Shown here piece by piece: positions 33,511 to 43,297 of a stretch of 47,297 bases of DNA. The first letter of the stretch is position 1, and every line of letters starts with the position of its first letter. Source of the DNA: Synechococcus sp. CS-1329 (GTDB taxonomy: Bacteria > Cyanobacteriota > Cyanobacteriia > PCC-6307 > Cyanobiaceae); assembly GCF_025128055.1 (NCBI RefSeq), contig NZ_JAHLYS010000030.1, positions 1 through 47,297 of the forward strand, written 5' to 3'. The notes beneath the pieces are model-generated. The model saw only the letters and a program-made list of their open reading frames with translations, did not search any database and had not been told where the DNA came from. Made by a program: the position numbers and the translations under genes.

Positions 33511-34494
33511 ATGAGTGCCAACGGCTACCGCGACTACTTCAAGGTGCTGGGCGTCGAGCGCAGCGCGGATGCCGATGCGGTCAAGCGCTCGTTCCGCAAG
33601 TTGGCCCGTCAGTACCACCCGGACGTGAACCCCGGTGATGCCACCGCCGAGGCCAAATTCAAGGAGATCAGTGAGGCCTATGAGGTGCTCTCCGATCCCG
33701 ACAAACGCCAGCGCTACGAGCAGTTCGGTCAGTACTGGAGCCAGGCCGGGGCTGCTGCAGCTCCGGGCTTCGATGTGGATTTCGGCCGCTACGGCAACTT
33801 CGACGAATTCATCAACGACCTGCTCGGCCGCTTCGGTGGTCCCCAGGCCAGTTCCGGTTTCGGGGCGGGCCCCGGCGGCTTCGGATTCTCCGGTGGTTTC
33901 CCCGGCGGCTTCCCCAGTGGTTTCGGCGGACCGGCGACGGGTCGCGGCGGCACTCTTAACCTGGATGCGGAAGCCACCATCAGCCTCAGCTTCGCCGAAG
34001 CCTTCCGCGGCTGTGAGCGCACCCTGGCTGTCAATGAGGAGCGGGTGCAGGTGCGCATCCCAGCGGGGGTGCGCAGTGGCAGCCGTCTGCGGCTCAAGGG
34101 CAAGGGCAACCTGCAGCCCGGCACCGGTCGCCGCGGCGATCTCTACCTCAACCTTCAACTCCAGAATCATCCGATCTGGCGCCTGGATGGCGATCAGCTC
34201 AGTGCCGACCTGCCCCTCAGCCTCGATGAGCTGGCCCTCGGCGGTGAGGTGAGGGTGGCCACCCCCGATGGCGAAGCCACCGTGCAGGTGCCGGCGGGTG
34301 TGGCCCTGGGTCGCAGCCTGCGGCTCAAGGGCAAGGGCTGGCCCACCAAGGAAGGCCGTGGTGATCTGCTGCTCAGCCTCAGCCTCAAGCTGCCCGAGAG
34401 CTTCAGCGACAACGAGCGTCAGCTGCTGGAGAAATTGCGCGAGGCCCGCAGCCTTGACCCCCGCCATGAGTGGATGCGGGCGGCCCAGCTCTGA
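33511..34494 (+). CDS. DnaJ-class chaperone (CbpA type, no zinc finger)
   Basis: A 327-residue co-chaperone for DnaK. It has a J domain with HPD at 36-38, a Gly/Phe-rich linker (about 100-150, repeated FGGP/GGFPGGF), and two C-terminal beta domains with client-binding segments (VQVRIPAGVRSGSRLRLKGKG and VQVPAGVALGRSLRLKGKG). The Cys-rich zinc finger of canonical DnaJ is absent. ATG at 33511 places the J domain right at the start; the in-frame start at 33478 is less likely. Divergent from the thioredoxin-like gene. Confidence 0.92.
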   Translation: MSANGYRDYFKVLGVERSADADAVKRSFRKLARQYHPDVNPGDATAEAKFKEISEAYEVLSDPDKRQRYEQFGQYWSQAGAAAAPGFDVDFGRYGNFDEFINDLLGRFGGPQASSGFGAGPGGFGFSGGFPGGFPSGFGGPATGRGGTLNLDAEATISLSFAEAFRGCERTLAVNEERVQVRIPAGVRSGSRLRLKGKGNLQPGTGRRGDLYLNLQLQNHPIWRLDGDQLSADLPLSLDELALGGEVRVATPDGEATVQVPAGVALGRSLRLKGKGWPTKEGRGDLLLSLSLKLPESFSDNERQLLEKLREARSLDPRHEWMRAAQL

Positions 34495-34637
34495 TCGCCA
34501 CGATCTGAATACCATCCTCTGAATTCTCACCATTCCAGATTGTTCTGGTTTGGTTAATCTTTGGCGACGCTCGATCACTTCCCTGGGAAGATTGCCGACC
34601 CCATGCGATGGCCCATGGGAGGCGGAAGCCTGGGCTC

Positions 34638-34643
34638 TAGGAT
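34638..34643 (+). promoter_or_regulatory. Putative -10 box for hemB (TAGGAT)
   Basis: TAGGAT lies 21 nt before the hemB ATG. A longer AT-rich stretch (about 34505-34565) precedes it. Confidence 0.4.
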
Positions 34644-34664
34644 GGTTTCAGGTGATTCGATTGC

Positions 34665-35666
34665 ATGGAGCTGTCCTACCGTCCGCGGCGTCTGCGCCGC
34701 ACACCGGCGCTGAGGGCCATGGTGCGCGAGTTTCAGCTGAGTCCGGCGGATTTCATCCTGCCGCTGTTCGTTCATGAAGGCGCCAGCAACGAGCCGATCG
34801 GCGCCATGCCCGGGGCCTTCCGCTGGAGCCTGGAAGGGCTGGTGGAGGAGGTGGGCCGTGCCTGGGATCTCGGCATCCGCTGTGTGGTGCTCTTCCCGAA
34901 GGTGGCCGATGGCCTCAAGACCGAAGACGGGGCTGAATGCTTCAACGAAGGTGGCCTGATTCCTCGAGCGATCCGGCGGCTCAAGCAGGACCATCCCGGC
35001 ATGGCGATCATGACCGATGTGGCCCTTGATCCCTACTCCTGCGATGGCCATGACGGCATCGTCAGCACCGACGGGGTGGTGCTCAACGACGAGACTGTGG
35101 CGATCCTCTGCCGCCAGGCCGTGGCCCAGGCCAGGGCCGGCGCTGATCTGATCGGCCCCAGCGACATGATGGACGGTCGCGTGGGCGCCATCCGCGAAGC
35201 CCTCGATGAGGAGGGGTTCGAGCATGTGGGGATCATCAGTTACACCGCCAAGTACGCCTCCGCTTACTACGGCCCCTTCCGCGAAGCCCTCGATTCCGCC
35301 CCTCGCACCGACTCCAGCAAGCCCATCCCCAAAGACAAGAGCACTTATCAGATGGATCCGGCCAATGGCCGCGAGGCCCTCACCGAAGCCCTGCTGGATG
35401 AGCAGGAAGGTGCCGACATTCTGATGGTCAAGCCCGGTCTGGCCTACCTCGACATCATTCACCGCCTACGCGGCGAAACCGAACTGCCGATCGCCGCCTA
35501 CAACGTCAGTGGTGAATACGCCATGGTCAAGGCGGCCGCCGAGCGGGGCTGGATCGATGAGCGGGCGGTGGTACTGGAAACCCTGCTCTGCTTCAAGCGG
35601 GCCGGGGCTGATCTGATCCTCACCTACCACGCCTGCGAGGCCGCCCGCTGGCTGCGGGAGGGCTGA
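34665..35666 (+). CDS. hemB: Delta-aminolevulinic acid dehydratase (porphobilinogen synthase)
   Basis: Condenses two 5-aminolevulinate molecules to porphobilinogen in haem and chlorophyll synthesis. The 333 residues hold the two Schiff-base lysines: Lys196 in SYTAKYASAYYG and Lys256 in MVKPGLAYLD. The metal-binding loop is DVALDPYSCDGHDG, the Asp-type (Mg-dependent) form of plants and cyanobacteria rather than the triple-Cys zinc form. ATG start; monocistronic or with the VOC gene 64 bp downstream. Confidence 0.97.
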   Translation: MELSYRPRRLRRTPALRAMVREFQLSPADFILPLFVHEGASNEPIGAMPGAFRWSLEGLVEEVGRAWDLGIRCVVLFPKVADGLKTEDGAECFNEGGLIPRAIRRLKQDHPGMAIMTDVALDPYSCDGHDGIVSTDGVVLNDETVAILCRQAVAQARAGADLIGPSDMMDGRVGAIREALDEEGFEHVGIISYTAKYASAYYGPFREALDSAPRTDSSKPIPKDKSTYQMDPANGREALTEALLDEQEGADILMVKPGLAYLDIIHRLRGETELPIAAYNVSGEYAMVKAAAERGWIDERAVVLETLLCFKRAGADLILTYHACEAARWLREG

Positions 35667-35730
35667 TGCCGGTGCGGCGGCACCTGGGCCCATCCGCCGA
35701 TCACAATGGCGCCAACGACAGGGAACGGCG

Positions 35731-36165
35731 ATGGCCGTGCAGCGACTGGGCCATGTGGCCGTGCGAGTTCAGGACATGGACCGGGCCAAGGCCTTCTATG
35801 AGGCCCTCGGTCTGAGGGTCACCTGGGAGGCCGAGGACTGGACCTACCTCCAGTCGCCCGACTCCGGCGATGGCATCGCCCTGCTGGCCCCCAGCTACCG
35901 CCAGGCGGGCCCCCACTTCGCCTTTCACTTCGAGGACCGCGCCGGTGTGGATCGGGTCCATGCCCAGCTGGAGGCCAGCGGCCACCGGGTCGGGCCCGTC
36001 CATGACCACCGTGATGGCACCGCTTCCTTTTACCTGCAGGATCCCGAGGGCAACTGGCTGGAGATGCTCTACGAGCCCCCCACCGGCATCGCCTCCAACA
36101 CCGGAGCGGCGGTGATTCCGCTCCAGGCCCGGGCCCGGGCCGCTGGAGGGCCGGAGCCGGTTTGA
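35731..36165 (+). CDS. VOC-superfamily (glyoxalase/bleomycin-resistance-like) protein
   Basis: A 144-residue vicinal-oxygen-chelate protein with two beta-alpha-beta-beta-beta halves. N-terminal RLGHVAVRVQDMDRAKAFYEALGL and C-terminal DPEGNWLEMLYEP are typical; possible metal ligands are His8, His66 and Glu111. Substrate unknown. The ATG has an AGGGAA ribosome-binding site. The stop overlaps the TTG start of mutS2 as TTGA. Confidence 0.9.
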   Translation: MAVQRLGHVAVRVQDMDRAKAFYEALGLRVTWEAEDWTYLQSPDSGDGIALLAPSYRQAGPHFAFHFEDRAGVDRVHAQLEASGHRVGPVHDHRDGTASFYLQDPEGNWLEMLYEPPTGIASNTGAAVIPLQARARAAGGPEPV

Positions 36166-38579
36166 GCCCCTCCGCCCTGACGGCGATCGCCGCTGAAGCC
36201 CTGGAGCTGCTCGAGTGGCAGCGGCTCGGTCAGCACCTGGCCAGCTTCGCCAGCACCACGGCCGGCACGGCCCACTGCCGGGCCCTGCCCCTGGCCGCCG
36301 ACCGCGCCGAGAGCTTGCGCCTGCTGGCGGAAACCAGCGAGCTGCTGGGCCTCGATGGCCTGATCGAGGGCGGGCTCAGTTTCCAGGGGGCCGCCGATCT
36401 CACTGGCACCTTGCTCCACTGCGCCAAGGGGGGCACTGCCGGCGGCGAGGACCTGCTGGCGGTGGCCTCCACCCAGGCGGTGGCCCGCCGCCTGCGCCGG
36501 CAGATCGAGGCCCCGGAACTGCGCCCCGTCTGCAGCCAGCTGATGGCCGAGCTGCGTACCCTGCCGGAGCTGGAGCAGCGCCTGCGCTTCTGCCTGGAGG
36601 AGGGAGGCCGGGTGGCGGACCGTGCCAGCCCTGAGCTGGCGGGGGTGCGCCAGCAGCTGGCTGGCCTGCGCCAGCAGCGCCGCGATCGCCTTCAGGAGTT
36701 GATGCGCCGCCAAGGAGGCCTGCTGCAGGACAGTGTCGTCGCCGAGCGCAACGGCCGCCCGGTGCTGGCGGTGAAGGTGACGGCCGCTTCCCAGCTGCCG
36801 GGCCTGGTGCACGACAGCTCCGCCTCGGGCAGCACCGTGTTCATCGAGCCCAAGGCCGTGATTGGCCTCGGCAACCAGATCCGCGAACTGGAGGGGCGGG
36901 AGCGCCAGGAGGAGTGGAAGGTGCTCGCCGGCCTCAGTGCCCTGGTGGCCGAGGAGGCGCCAGCCCTGGAGGAGCTGCATCGGGTGCTGGTGGCCCTCGA
37001 CGGGGCCCTGGCCAGGGCCCGCTATGGCCAGTGGCTGGGGGCCGTGCGGCCGGAGCTCTCCGCCGACCCCCAGGCGCCGCTTCTGCTGCGGGACCTGCGC
37101 CATCCGCTGCTGCTCTGGCAGGAGCGCCGCGGCGGCGAGGCCCCGGTGGTGCCCGTCACGGTGTCGGTGGGGGCGGAGTTGCGGGTGGTGGCGATCACCG
37201 GCCCCAACACCGGCGGCAAGACCGTGACCCTCAAGAGCGTGGGTCTGGCGGCCCTGATGGCCCGGGCCGGACTGTTCCTGCCCTGCTCGGGCACCCCCCG
37301 CCTGCCCTGGTGCTCCCTGGTGCTGGCTGACATCGGTGATGAGCAGTCGCTGCAGCAGAACCTCTCCACCTTCAGCGGCCATGTGCGCCGCATTGCCCGC
37401 ATCCTTGAAGCCCTCGAGGCCCCCCCGGCCGCTGGCGCCACCCTGGTGCTGCTCGACGAGGTGGGCGCCGGCACCGATCCCACCGAGGGCACGGCCCTGG
37501 CCATCGCCCTGCTGCGCCATCTGGCGGAGCGGGCCCGGCTCACCATCGCCACCACCCACTTCGGCGAGCTCAAGGCGCTCAAGTACGCCGACAGCCGCTT
37601 CGAGAACGCCTCGGTGGCCTTCGACAGCGACAGCCTCTCCCCCACCTACCACCTGCAGTGGGGCATCCCCGGCCGCAGCAACGCCCTGGCGATCGCCAGC
37701 CGCCTGGGGCTGGATCCTGGGGTGATCGCCGAGGCCAATGGCCTGCTGGCGCCCAGAGGCGAGGGGGAACTGAATCAGGTGATCCGCGGCCTCGAAGATC
37801 AGCGCCGTCGTCAGCAGGAGGCAGCCGAGGAGGCGGCGGCCCTGCTGGCGCGCACTGAACTGCTGCATGAGGAACTGCTGCAGCGCTGGCAGCAGCAGCA
37901 GGAGCAGTCGGTGGAACTGCAGGAGCAGCGGCGCCAGGCCCTGGAGCACTCGATCCGCGACGGGCAGCAGGAGGTGCGCCGCATCATCCGCCGCCTGCGC
38001 CAGGGCGGCGGCGATGGGGAGCGGGCCCGCCAGGCGGGTGTCCGCCTCAAGCAGCTCCAGGTGGAGCATTCGCCCCAGCCCCAGCGCCGGAGCCCCAGCG
38101 GCTGGCGGCCGGTGGTGGGGGAGCGCATTCGCCTGCTCTCCCTGGGCAAGGCGGCCCAGGTGCTGGAGATCAGCGCCGATGGCCGTGAACTGAGCGTGCG
38201 CTGTGGTGTGCTGCGGCTGCAGGTGGAGCTTTCCGGCATCGAGAGCCTGCAGGGGGAGAAGCCCGTTCCGCCTGAGGCCGCTCAGCCTGTGGTCGAGGTG
38301 CGCGCCAGCGGGCGCCACCTGGGGGGTTCAGGCCCCCAGGTGCGCAGCGAGCGCAACACCGTCGATGTGCGCGGGATGCGGGTGCATGAGGCGGAAGCCG
38401 CTGTGGAGGAGCAGCTGCGCAACGCCAATGGACCGCTCTGGGTGATCCACGGCATCGGCACCGGCAAGCTCAAGCGCGGTCTGCGTCAGTGGCTGGCCAG
38501 CGTGCCCTGGGTGGAGCGGGTCAGTGATGCCGAGCGCGGCGACGGCGGCCAGGGCTGCAGCGTGATTTGGCCGAAATGA
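36162..38579 (+). CDS. mutS2: Endonuclease MutS2
   Basis: An 805-residue MutS2 protein. It has the MutS ATPase with Walker A GPNTGGKT, Walker B LVLLDEVGAGTDP, a coiled-coil clamp (about 520-610) and the C-terminal Smr endonuclease domain (VDVRGMRVHEAEAAVEEQL, then VIHGIGTGKLKRGLRQWL). Known MutS2 proteins suppress homologous recombination or act on collided ribosomes rather than in mismatch repair. The start is TTG at 36162, overlapping the VOC stop. Confidence 0.96.
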   Translation: MSPSALTAIAAEALELLEWQRLGQHLASFASTTAGTAHCRALPLAADRAESLRLLAETSELLGLDGLIEGGLSFQGAADLTGTLLHCAKGGTAGGEDLLAVASTQAVARRLRRQIEAPELRPVCSQLMAELRTLPELEQRLRFCLEEGGRVADRASPELAGVRQQLAGLRQQRRDRLQELMRRQGGLLQDSVVAERNGRPVLAVKVTAASQLPGLVHDSSASGSTVFIEPKAVIGLGNQIRELEGRERQEEWKVLAGLSALVAEEAPALEELHRVLVALDGALARARYGQWLGAVRPELSADPQAPLLLRDLRHPLLLWQERRGGEAPVVPVTVSVGAELRVVAITGPNTGGKTVTLKSVGLAALMARAGLFLPCSGTPRLPWCSLVLADIGDEQSLQQNLSTFSGHVRRIARILEALEAPPAAGATLVLLDEVGAGTDPTEGTALAIALLRHLAERARLTIATTHFGELKALKYADSRFENASVAFDSDSLSPTYHLQWGIPGRSNALAIASRLGLDPGVIAEANGLLAPRGEGELNQVIRGLEDQRRRQQEAAEEAAALLARTELLHEELLQRWQQQQEQSVELQEQRRQALEHSIRDGQQEVRRIIRRLRQGGGDGERARQAGVRLKQLQVEHSPQPQRRSPSGWRPVVGERIRLLSLGKAAQVLEISADGRELSVRCGVLRLQVELSGIESLQGEKPVPPEAAQPVVEVRASGRHLGGSGPQVRSERNTVDVRGMRVHEAEAAVEEQLRNANGPLWVIHGIGTGKLKRGLRQWLASVPWVERVSDAERGDGGQGCSVIWPK

Positions 38580-38600
38580 TCGGCAGCCACGGGCAGGGCT

Positions 38601-39869
38601 TCAGCTCAACTCCGGCAGCACCACCTCCATCTCCTCCTGGTGACCCCTGGCGCCACTGGGCTCGGGCCTGGGCAGGGCCTCGCCGTTGGCTTCAAAGAAG
38701 CGCCATCCCCTGGGATCGATCTCCAGGTGAATCGTCTGCCCGGTCTCCAGGCGCTGGCCCGGGTCGGTGCGCACCTGAATCAGATGGCTGCCCTCGATCA
38801 GGCGGCAACTGATCAGCACTTCGTTGCCGAGGGCTTCGAGGTGGGTGATCTCTGCCGTCAGGTTGCGGTTGGTGGCGGGCGCCAGCTTGAAATGCTCCGC
38901 CCGCAGCCCGGCCGTGAGGCTGACGCTGCCATCAGCACGGCCCCCGGCGGCGGCGCGGGCTTCGAGGGCCTGGGCCATCTCCCCTTCCACCAGAAAGCGT
39001 CGGCCGGCCAGCTGAATCTGATCGGCGCCGGCCTGCTCCACCGGCAGCAGGTTCATGGGCGGGCTGCCGATGAACTGGGCCACGAACAGGTTGGTGGGGT
39101 GCTCGTAGAGCTCCATCGGCGTTCCCAGCTGCTGCAGGCGTCCCTGGTTGAGCACGGCGATGCGGTGGCCCATGGTCATCGCCTCCACCTGGTCGTGGGT
39201 GACATAGAGGGTGGTGATGCCCAGCTGCCGCTGCAGCGCCACGATCTGGGCCCGGGTGCCGGTGCGCAGCTTGGCGTCGAGGTTGCTGAGCGGTTCATCC
39301 ATCAGAAAAACCTTTGGCTCACGGGCAATGGCCCGGCCCAGGGCCACCCGCTGCTTCTGGCCGCCGGAGAGCTCCTTGGGCAGGCGATCGAGCAGGGGGG
39401 TGAGCTCCAGTTGTTCCGCCACCGCCTTGATCCTCGCCTCGATCCGGCGCTCCCGCTCGGAGGGGACCCGCAGTCCGGCGGGCAGGCGCCGTGTGAAGCG
39501 GTGCAGTCCGTCCTGCAGTTCCTGGAGGCTGCTTCTGCTGCGGCTGCGCCGCAGCCCGAAACCGATGTTGTCGGCCACGCTCAGGTGGGGGTAGAGGGCG
39601 TAGCTCTGGAACACCATCGCCACATCGCGCTGGGCCGGCCGCAGCCCGCTCACGGCGCGCTCCCCCACCCGGATCTCGCCGCTGCTGGGGGTTTCGAGGC
39701 CCGCCAGAATGCGCAGCAGGGTGCTCTTGCCGCAGCCCGAAGGCCCCACCAGCACAAGGAATTCACCGTCGTGCACGGTCAGATCCAGCTGCCGCAGCAC
39801 CTCCACCGGCGCACCCCCCCGCCGGGGGGGGAAGGTCTTGCAGACCTTCTGGAAGCGCACCTCAGCCAA
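38601..39869 (-). CDS. ABC transporter ATP-binding protein, MalK/UgpC/GgtA type
   Basis: A 422-residue sugar-type importer ATPase. Motifs: Walker A GPSGCGKST (42-50), Q-loop Gln88, signature LSGGQ (167-171), Walker B with FLMDEPLSNLD (189-198), and the C-terminal regulatory OB-like domain. The gap between Q-loop and signature is about 26 residues longer than in MalK, because of a basic/charged insertion around residues 107-145. No permease or binding-protein gene is adjacent, so it may serve transporters elsewhere, for example for glucosylglycerol or sucrose. Convergent with mutS2 and divergent from obg. Confidence 0.92.
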   Translation of the reverse strand: MAEVRFQKVCKTFPPRRGGAPVEVLRQLDLTVHDGEFLVLVGPSGCGKSTLLRILAGLETPSSGEIRVGERAVSGLRPAQRDVAMVFQSYALYPHLSVADNIGFGLRRSRSRSSLQELQDGLHRFTRRLPAGLRVPSERERRIEARIKAVAEQLELTPLLDRLPKELSGGQKQRVALGRAIAREPKVFLMDEPLSNLDAKLRTGTRAQIVALQRQLGITTLYVTHDQVEAMTMGHRIAVLNQGRLQQLGTPMELYEHPTNLFVAQFIGSPPMNLLPVEQAGADQIQLAGRRFLVEGEMAQALEARAAAGGRADGSVSLTAGLRAEHFKLAPATNRNLTAEITHLEALGNEVLISCRLIEGSHLIQVRTDPGQRLETGQTIHLEIDPRGWRFFEANGEALPRPEPSGARGHQEEMEVVLPELS

Positions 39870-39903
39870 GATCAGCCCTCCGACGGGCCGATCCTAGGGT
39901 TGA

Positions 39904-40929
<1,026 letters not shown>

Positions 40930-40967
40930 ATGTCAACGGCCCAGGACAGGGTTCAGATGAGGCCATG

Positions 40968-40989
40968 AAAAAACCCCCCAATCGGGGGG
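40968..40989 (-). terminator. Rho-independent terminator of the CP12 gene
   Basis: On the minus strand a 6-bp CCCCCC/GGGGGG stem with a GATT loop is followed directly by six T. It lies 36 bp past the CP12 stop. The mirrored A-run means it would work poorly for obg on the plus strand. Confidence 0.85.
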
Positions 40990-41024
40990 ACGTGGCCATC
41001 AGGCCAGCCGTTGGTCAGATCTGA

Positions 41025-41243
41025 TCAGTCGTCGTAGACCCGGCACTCGGGGGCTTCGGGATTGAGATCGCAGTAGACCTCGAGGGCATTGGGATCGCGA
41101 TCGTCTTCAGGGTGATGCGATTTGTATTCCTCAAGGGACTTGAGCTCGTCTTCGAGATGGCGCACCTTCGCCTCGTTGCCGACGGCCTTGGCCGTTTCGA
41201 TCTCGATCTGATCCTTGCGGATGTGCTCGTCGATGGAAGTCAT
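41025..41243 (-). CDS. CP12-family Calvin-cycle regulator, variant without N-terminal cysteine pair
   Basis: A 72-residue protein with the C-terminal CP12 tail: Cys58 and Cys67 in YCDLNPEAPECRVYDD, the segment that enters the active site of glyceraldehyde-3-phosphate dehydrogenase. Canonical CP12 also has an N-terminal cysteine pair for phosphoribulokinase binding and an AWD_VEE core. Neither is visible; the N-terminal ~45 residues form a charged helix (IEIETAKAVGNEAKVRHLEDELKS). Such shortened forms are known in cyanobacteria. It should bind GAPDH under oxidising (dark) conditions; PRK binding is doubtful. A TATGGT box lies 39 nt before the ATG. Confidence 0.9.
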   Translation of the reverse strand: MTSIDEHIRKDQIEIETAKAVGNEAKVRHLEDELKSLEEYKSHHPEDDRDPNALEVYCDLNPEAPECRVYDD

Positions 41244-41332
41244 AGGAAGGCCGGCCTTCGGCTACCGGAGCTGTTCACAACCACCATACGGGGCTCCTTC
41301 AGCGCCCTGGGGGCAATGTGATCCGGCGCTGA

Positions 41333-43297
41333 TCAAGCGACCAGCTCACTGAGCTCCAGCCAGCGTTCCTCAGCGTGCTCGATGCGCTCCAGCAGGGCAG
41401 CCAGGTCGTGGGTGAGGCCCTCGAGGCGGGCGTAGTCACCGCCGGCACCGCCTGCCAGCTTCTGCTCCAGCTGCGCCCGCCGCGCCTCCCACTCCGGCAG
41501 CGACCGCTCCAGTTCCTCCAGCTCCCGGTTTTGCTTGAAACTGCGCCGCCTGGGCGCTGGGGCTGCTGGGGTCTGGGTCGGCGGGCCCTTGGCTGCCGGC
41601 ATCCGGGCTGCTGGTGCTGGCGCTGCTGTCGTGGCCGTGCCCGCTCCGGCGCCCGCGGCCACCCGCTCCAGGTAGGCGCTGTAGTTGCCTTCATGACGTT
41701 TGAGCTCTCCGTCTTCAAAGCAGAACAGCCGATCGACGGTGCGATCGAGGAAGTAGCGGTCGTGGGAGACCACCACCACACAGCCGCGGAAATCCTCCAG
41801 GAAGTCTTCGAGCACCGTGAGGGTGTGCACATCGAGATCGTTGGTGGGCTCATCCAGCAGCAGCACGTTGGGGGCGCTGATCAGCAGCCGGCAGAGGTAG
41901 AGCCGCCGTCGCTCACCGCCGGAGAGTCGCCCGATCGGGCTGTGCTGCTGGGCGGGGGGGAACAGGAACCGCTCCAGCAGCTGGGAGGCACTGACCGACG
42001 CCCCATCCACTTCGATGCGACTGGCCTCCTCCTGCACGTAATCGAGCAGTTTGCGCTCCATTCCCCGGCCGCTGGAGAGCCCTTCGGCCTGCTGATCGAA
42101 GTAGGCCAGCCGCACCGTGCTGCCCAGCTCCAGGCTCCCCTGCTGGGGCTGGCGGCGGCCGGCGATCAGATCGAGCAGGGTGGATTTTCCCGACCCGTTG
42201 GGGCCGATGATCCCCACCCGGTCCTCGGGGCTGAAGTCGTAGCTGAAATCGCGCAGCAGGGCCGGCCCGGACGCTGAGGTCCCGTCAGCGGCGGCGGGAC
42301 CGCCGCTGGGTTCAGCCCAGACGCTGAGGTGCTCGGCCGTGATCGCTTTCTTGCCCAGGCGGCGGTGGGCGGTGGCCAGGCTGAGTTGGCCCTTGCTCTG
42401 ACGTTTCGGGGCCTCCTGCATGGCCTCGATCCGCTGGATCCGGGCCTTCTGTTTGGTGCTGCGGGCCTGGGGACCACGGCGCAGCCACTCCAGCTCCCGC
42501 CGCAGGGCGCCCTTGAATTTGGCGGCGCTGGCCGCTTCGATCGCCTCCTCGTCGGCCTTGGTCTGCAGGTAGGCGGCGTAGTTGCCGGGGTAGTTGCGCG
42601 CCACGCCCCGGTCCACCTCAACGATGCGCCTGGCCACCCGGTCGAGCACATAGCGGTCGTGGGTGATCAGCACCAGGGCGCCGGGGAAGCGCTCCAGTTG
42701 CCCCTGCAGCCATTCGATGCAGAGAGCGTCGAGGTGGTTGGTGGGTTCATCGAGCAGGAGCACATCGGGTTCGGCCACCAGGGCCGCGGCCAGGGCCAGC
42801 CGTTTGCGGAAGCCGCCGGAGAGGTCGCCCACCCGCCGGTGCACATCGCTGATGCCCAGACGCTCCAGCACCTCATGGCACTGTTGCTCCAGGCTCCAGG
42901 CGTTGGCCTGGTCCATGCGCTCCTGCAGGTCGCTGAGCTCCCCGAGCAGGGCCTGGTTGCTGGGGTCGTCGGCCAGGCCCTGGCTCACTTCGGTGAAGCG
43001 GCGCAGCAGCGCCATCTTCTCGCCGCTGTCCTCGAACACCTGCTCCAGCACGGTGCGCTCGGGATCGAGTTCTGGCTCCTGGGCCACCATCACCACCTTC
43101 AGCCGTCCGGAGCAGCGCCGCTCCCCTTCTCCGGGGGGCTCCAGGCCCGCCAGCAGGCGCAGCAGGGTGGATTTTCCGGCGCCATTGGGGCCGATCAGCC
43201 CCAGGCGGTCGTGCTCCTGCAGGTGCAGGTCGAGATCTTCAAAGAGGGTGCGAAGGCCGAAGTCCTTGCTGACCCCCACCAGGCTGATCAGGGTCAC
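41333..43297 (-). CDS. ABC-F family ATPase, Uup type
   Basis: A 654-residue soluble protein with two ABC ATPase domains: Walker A GPNGAGKST and GPNGSGKST, and Walker B LLLDEPTNHLD and LLLDEPTNDLD. A basic interdomain linker (about 245-305) is followed by the second domain and an Ala/Pro-rich stretch leading to a C-terminal coiled coil (ELEELERSLPEWEARRAQLEQKL), as in Uup. ABC-F proteins act on ribosomes or DNA; no membrane domain is present. The GTG start overlaps the stop of the DUF2301 gene (GTGA). Confidence 0.9.
   Translation of the reverse strand: MTLISLVGVSKDFGLRTLFEDLDLHLQEHDRLGLIGPNGAGKSTLLRLLAGLEPPGEGERRCSGRLKVVMVAQEPELDPERTVLEQVFEDSGEKMALLRRFTEVSQGLADDPSNQALLGELSDLQERMDQANAWSLEQQCHEVLERLGISDVHRRVGDLSGGFRKRLALAAALVAEPDVLLLDEPTNHLDALCIEWLQGQLERFPGALVLITHDRYVLDRVARRIVEVDRGVARNYPGNYAAYLQTKADEEAIEAASAAKFKGALRRELEWLRRGPQARSTKQKARIQRIEAMQEAPKRQSKGQLSLATAHRRLGKKAITAEHLSVWAEPSGGPAAADGTSASGPALLRDFSYDFSPEDRVGIIGPNGSGKSTLLDLIAGRRQPQQGSLELGSTVRLAYFDQQAEGLSSGRGMERKLLDYVQEEASRIEVDGASVSASQLLERFLFPPAQQHSPIGRLSGGERRRLYLCRLLISAPNVLLLDEPTNDLDVHTLTVLEDFLEDFRGCVVVVSHDRYFLDRTVDRLFCFEDGELKRHEGNYSAYLERVAAGAGAGTATTAAPAPAARMPAAKGPPTQTPAAPAPRRRSFKQNRELEELERSLPEWEARRAQLEQKLAGGAGGDYARLEGLTHDLAALLERIEHAEERWLELSELVA

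Noticed and set aside
36069-38318. A 749-codon open frame antisense to mutS2
   Set aside because: Same codon-bias effect in a GC-rich Leu/Gln-rich gene; MutS2 motifs on the plus strand are complete.
40968-40989. Terminator assigned to obg
   Set aside because: The T-run follows the hairpin only on the minus strand, so it serves the CP12 gene.
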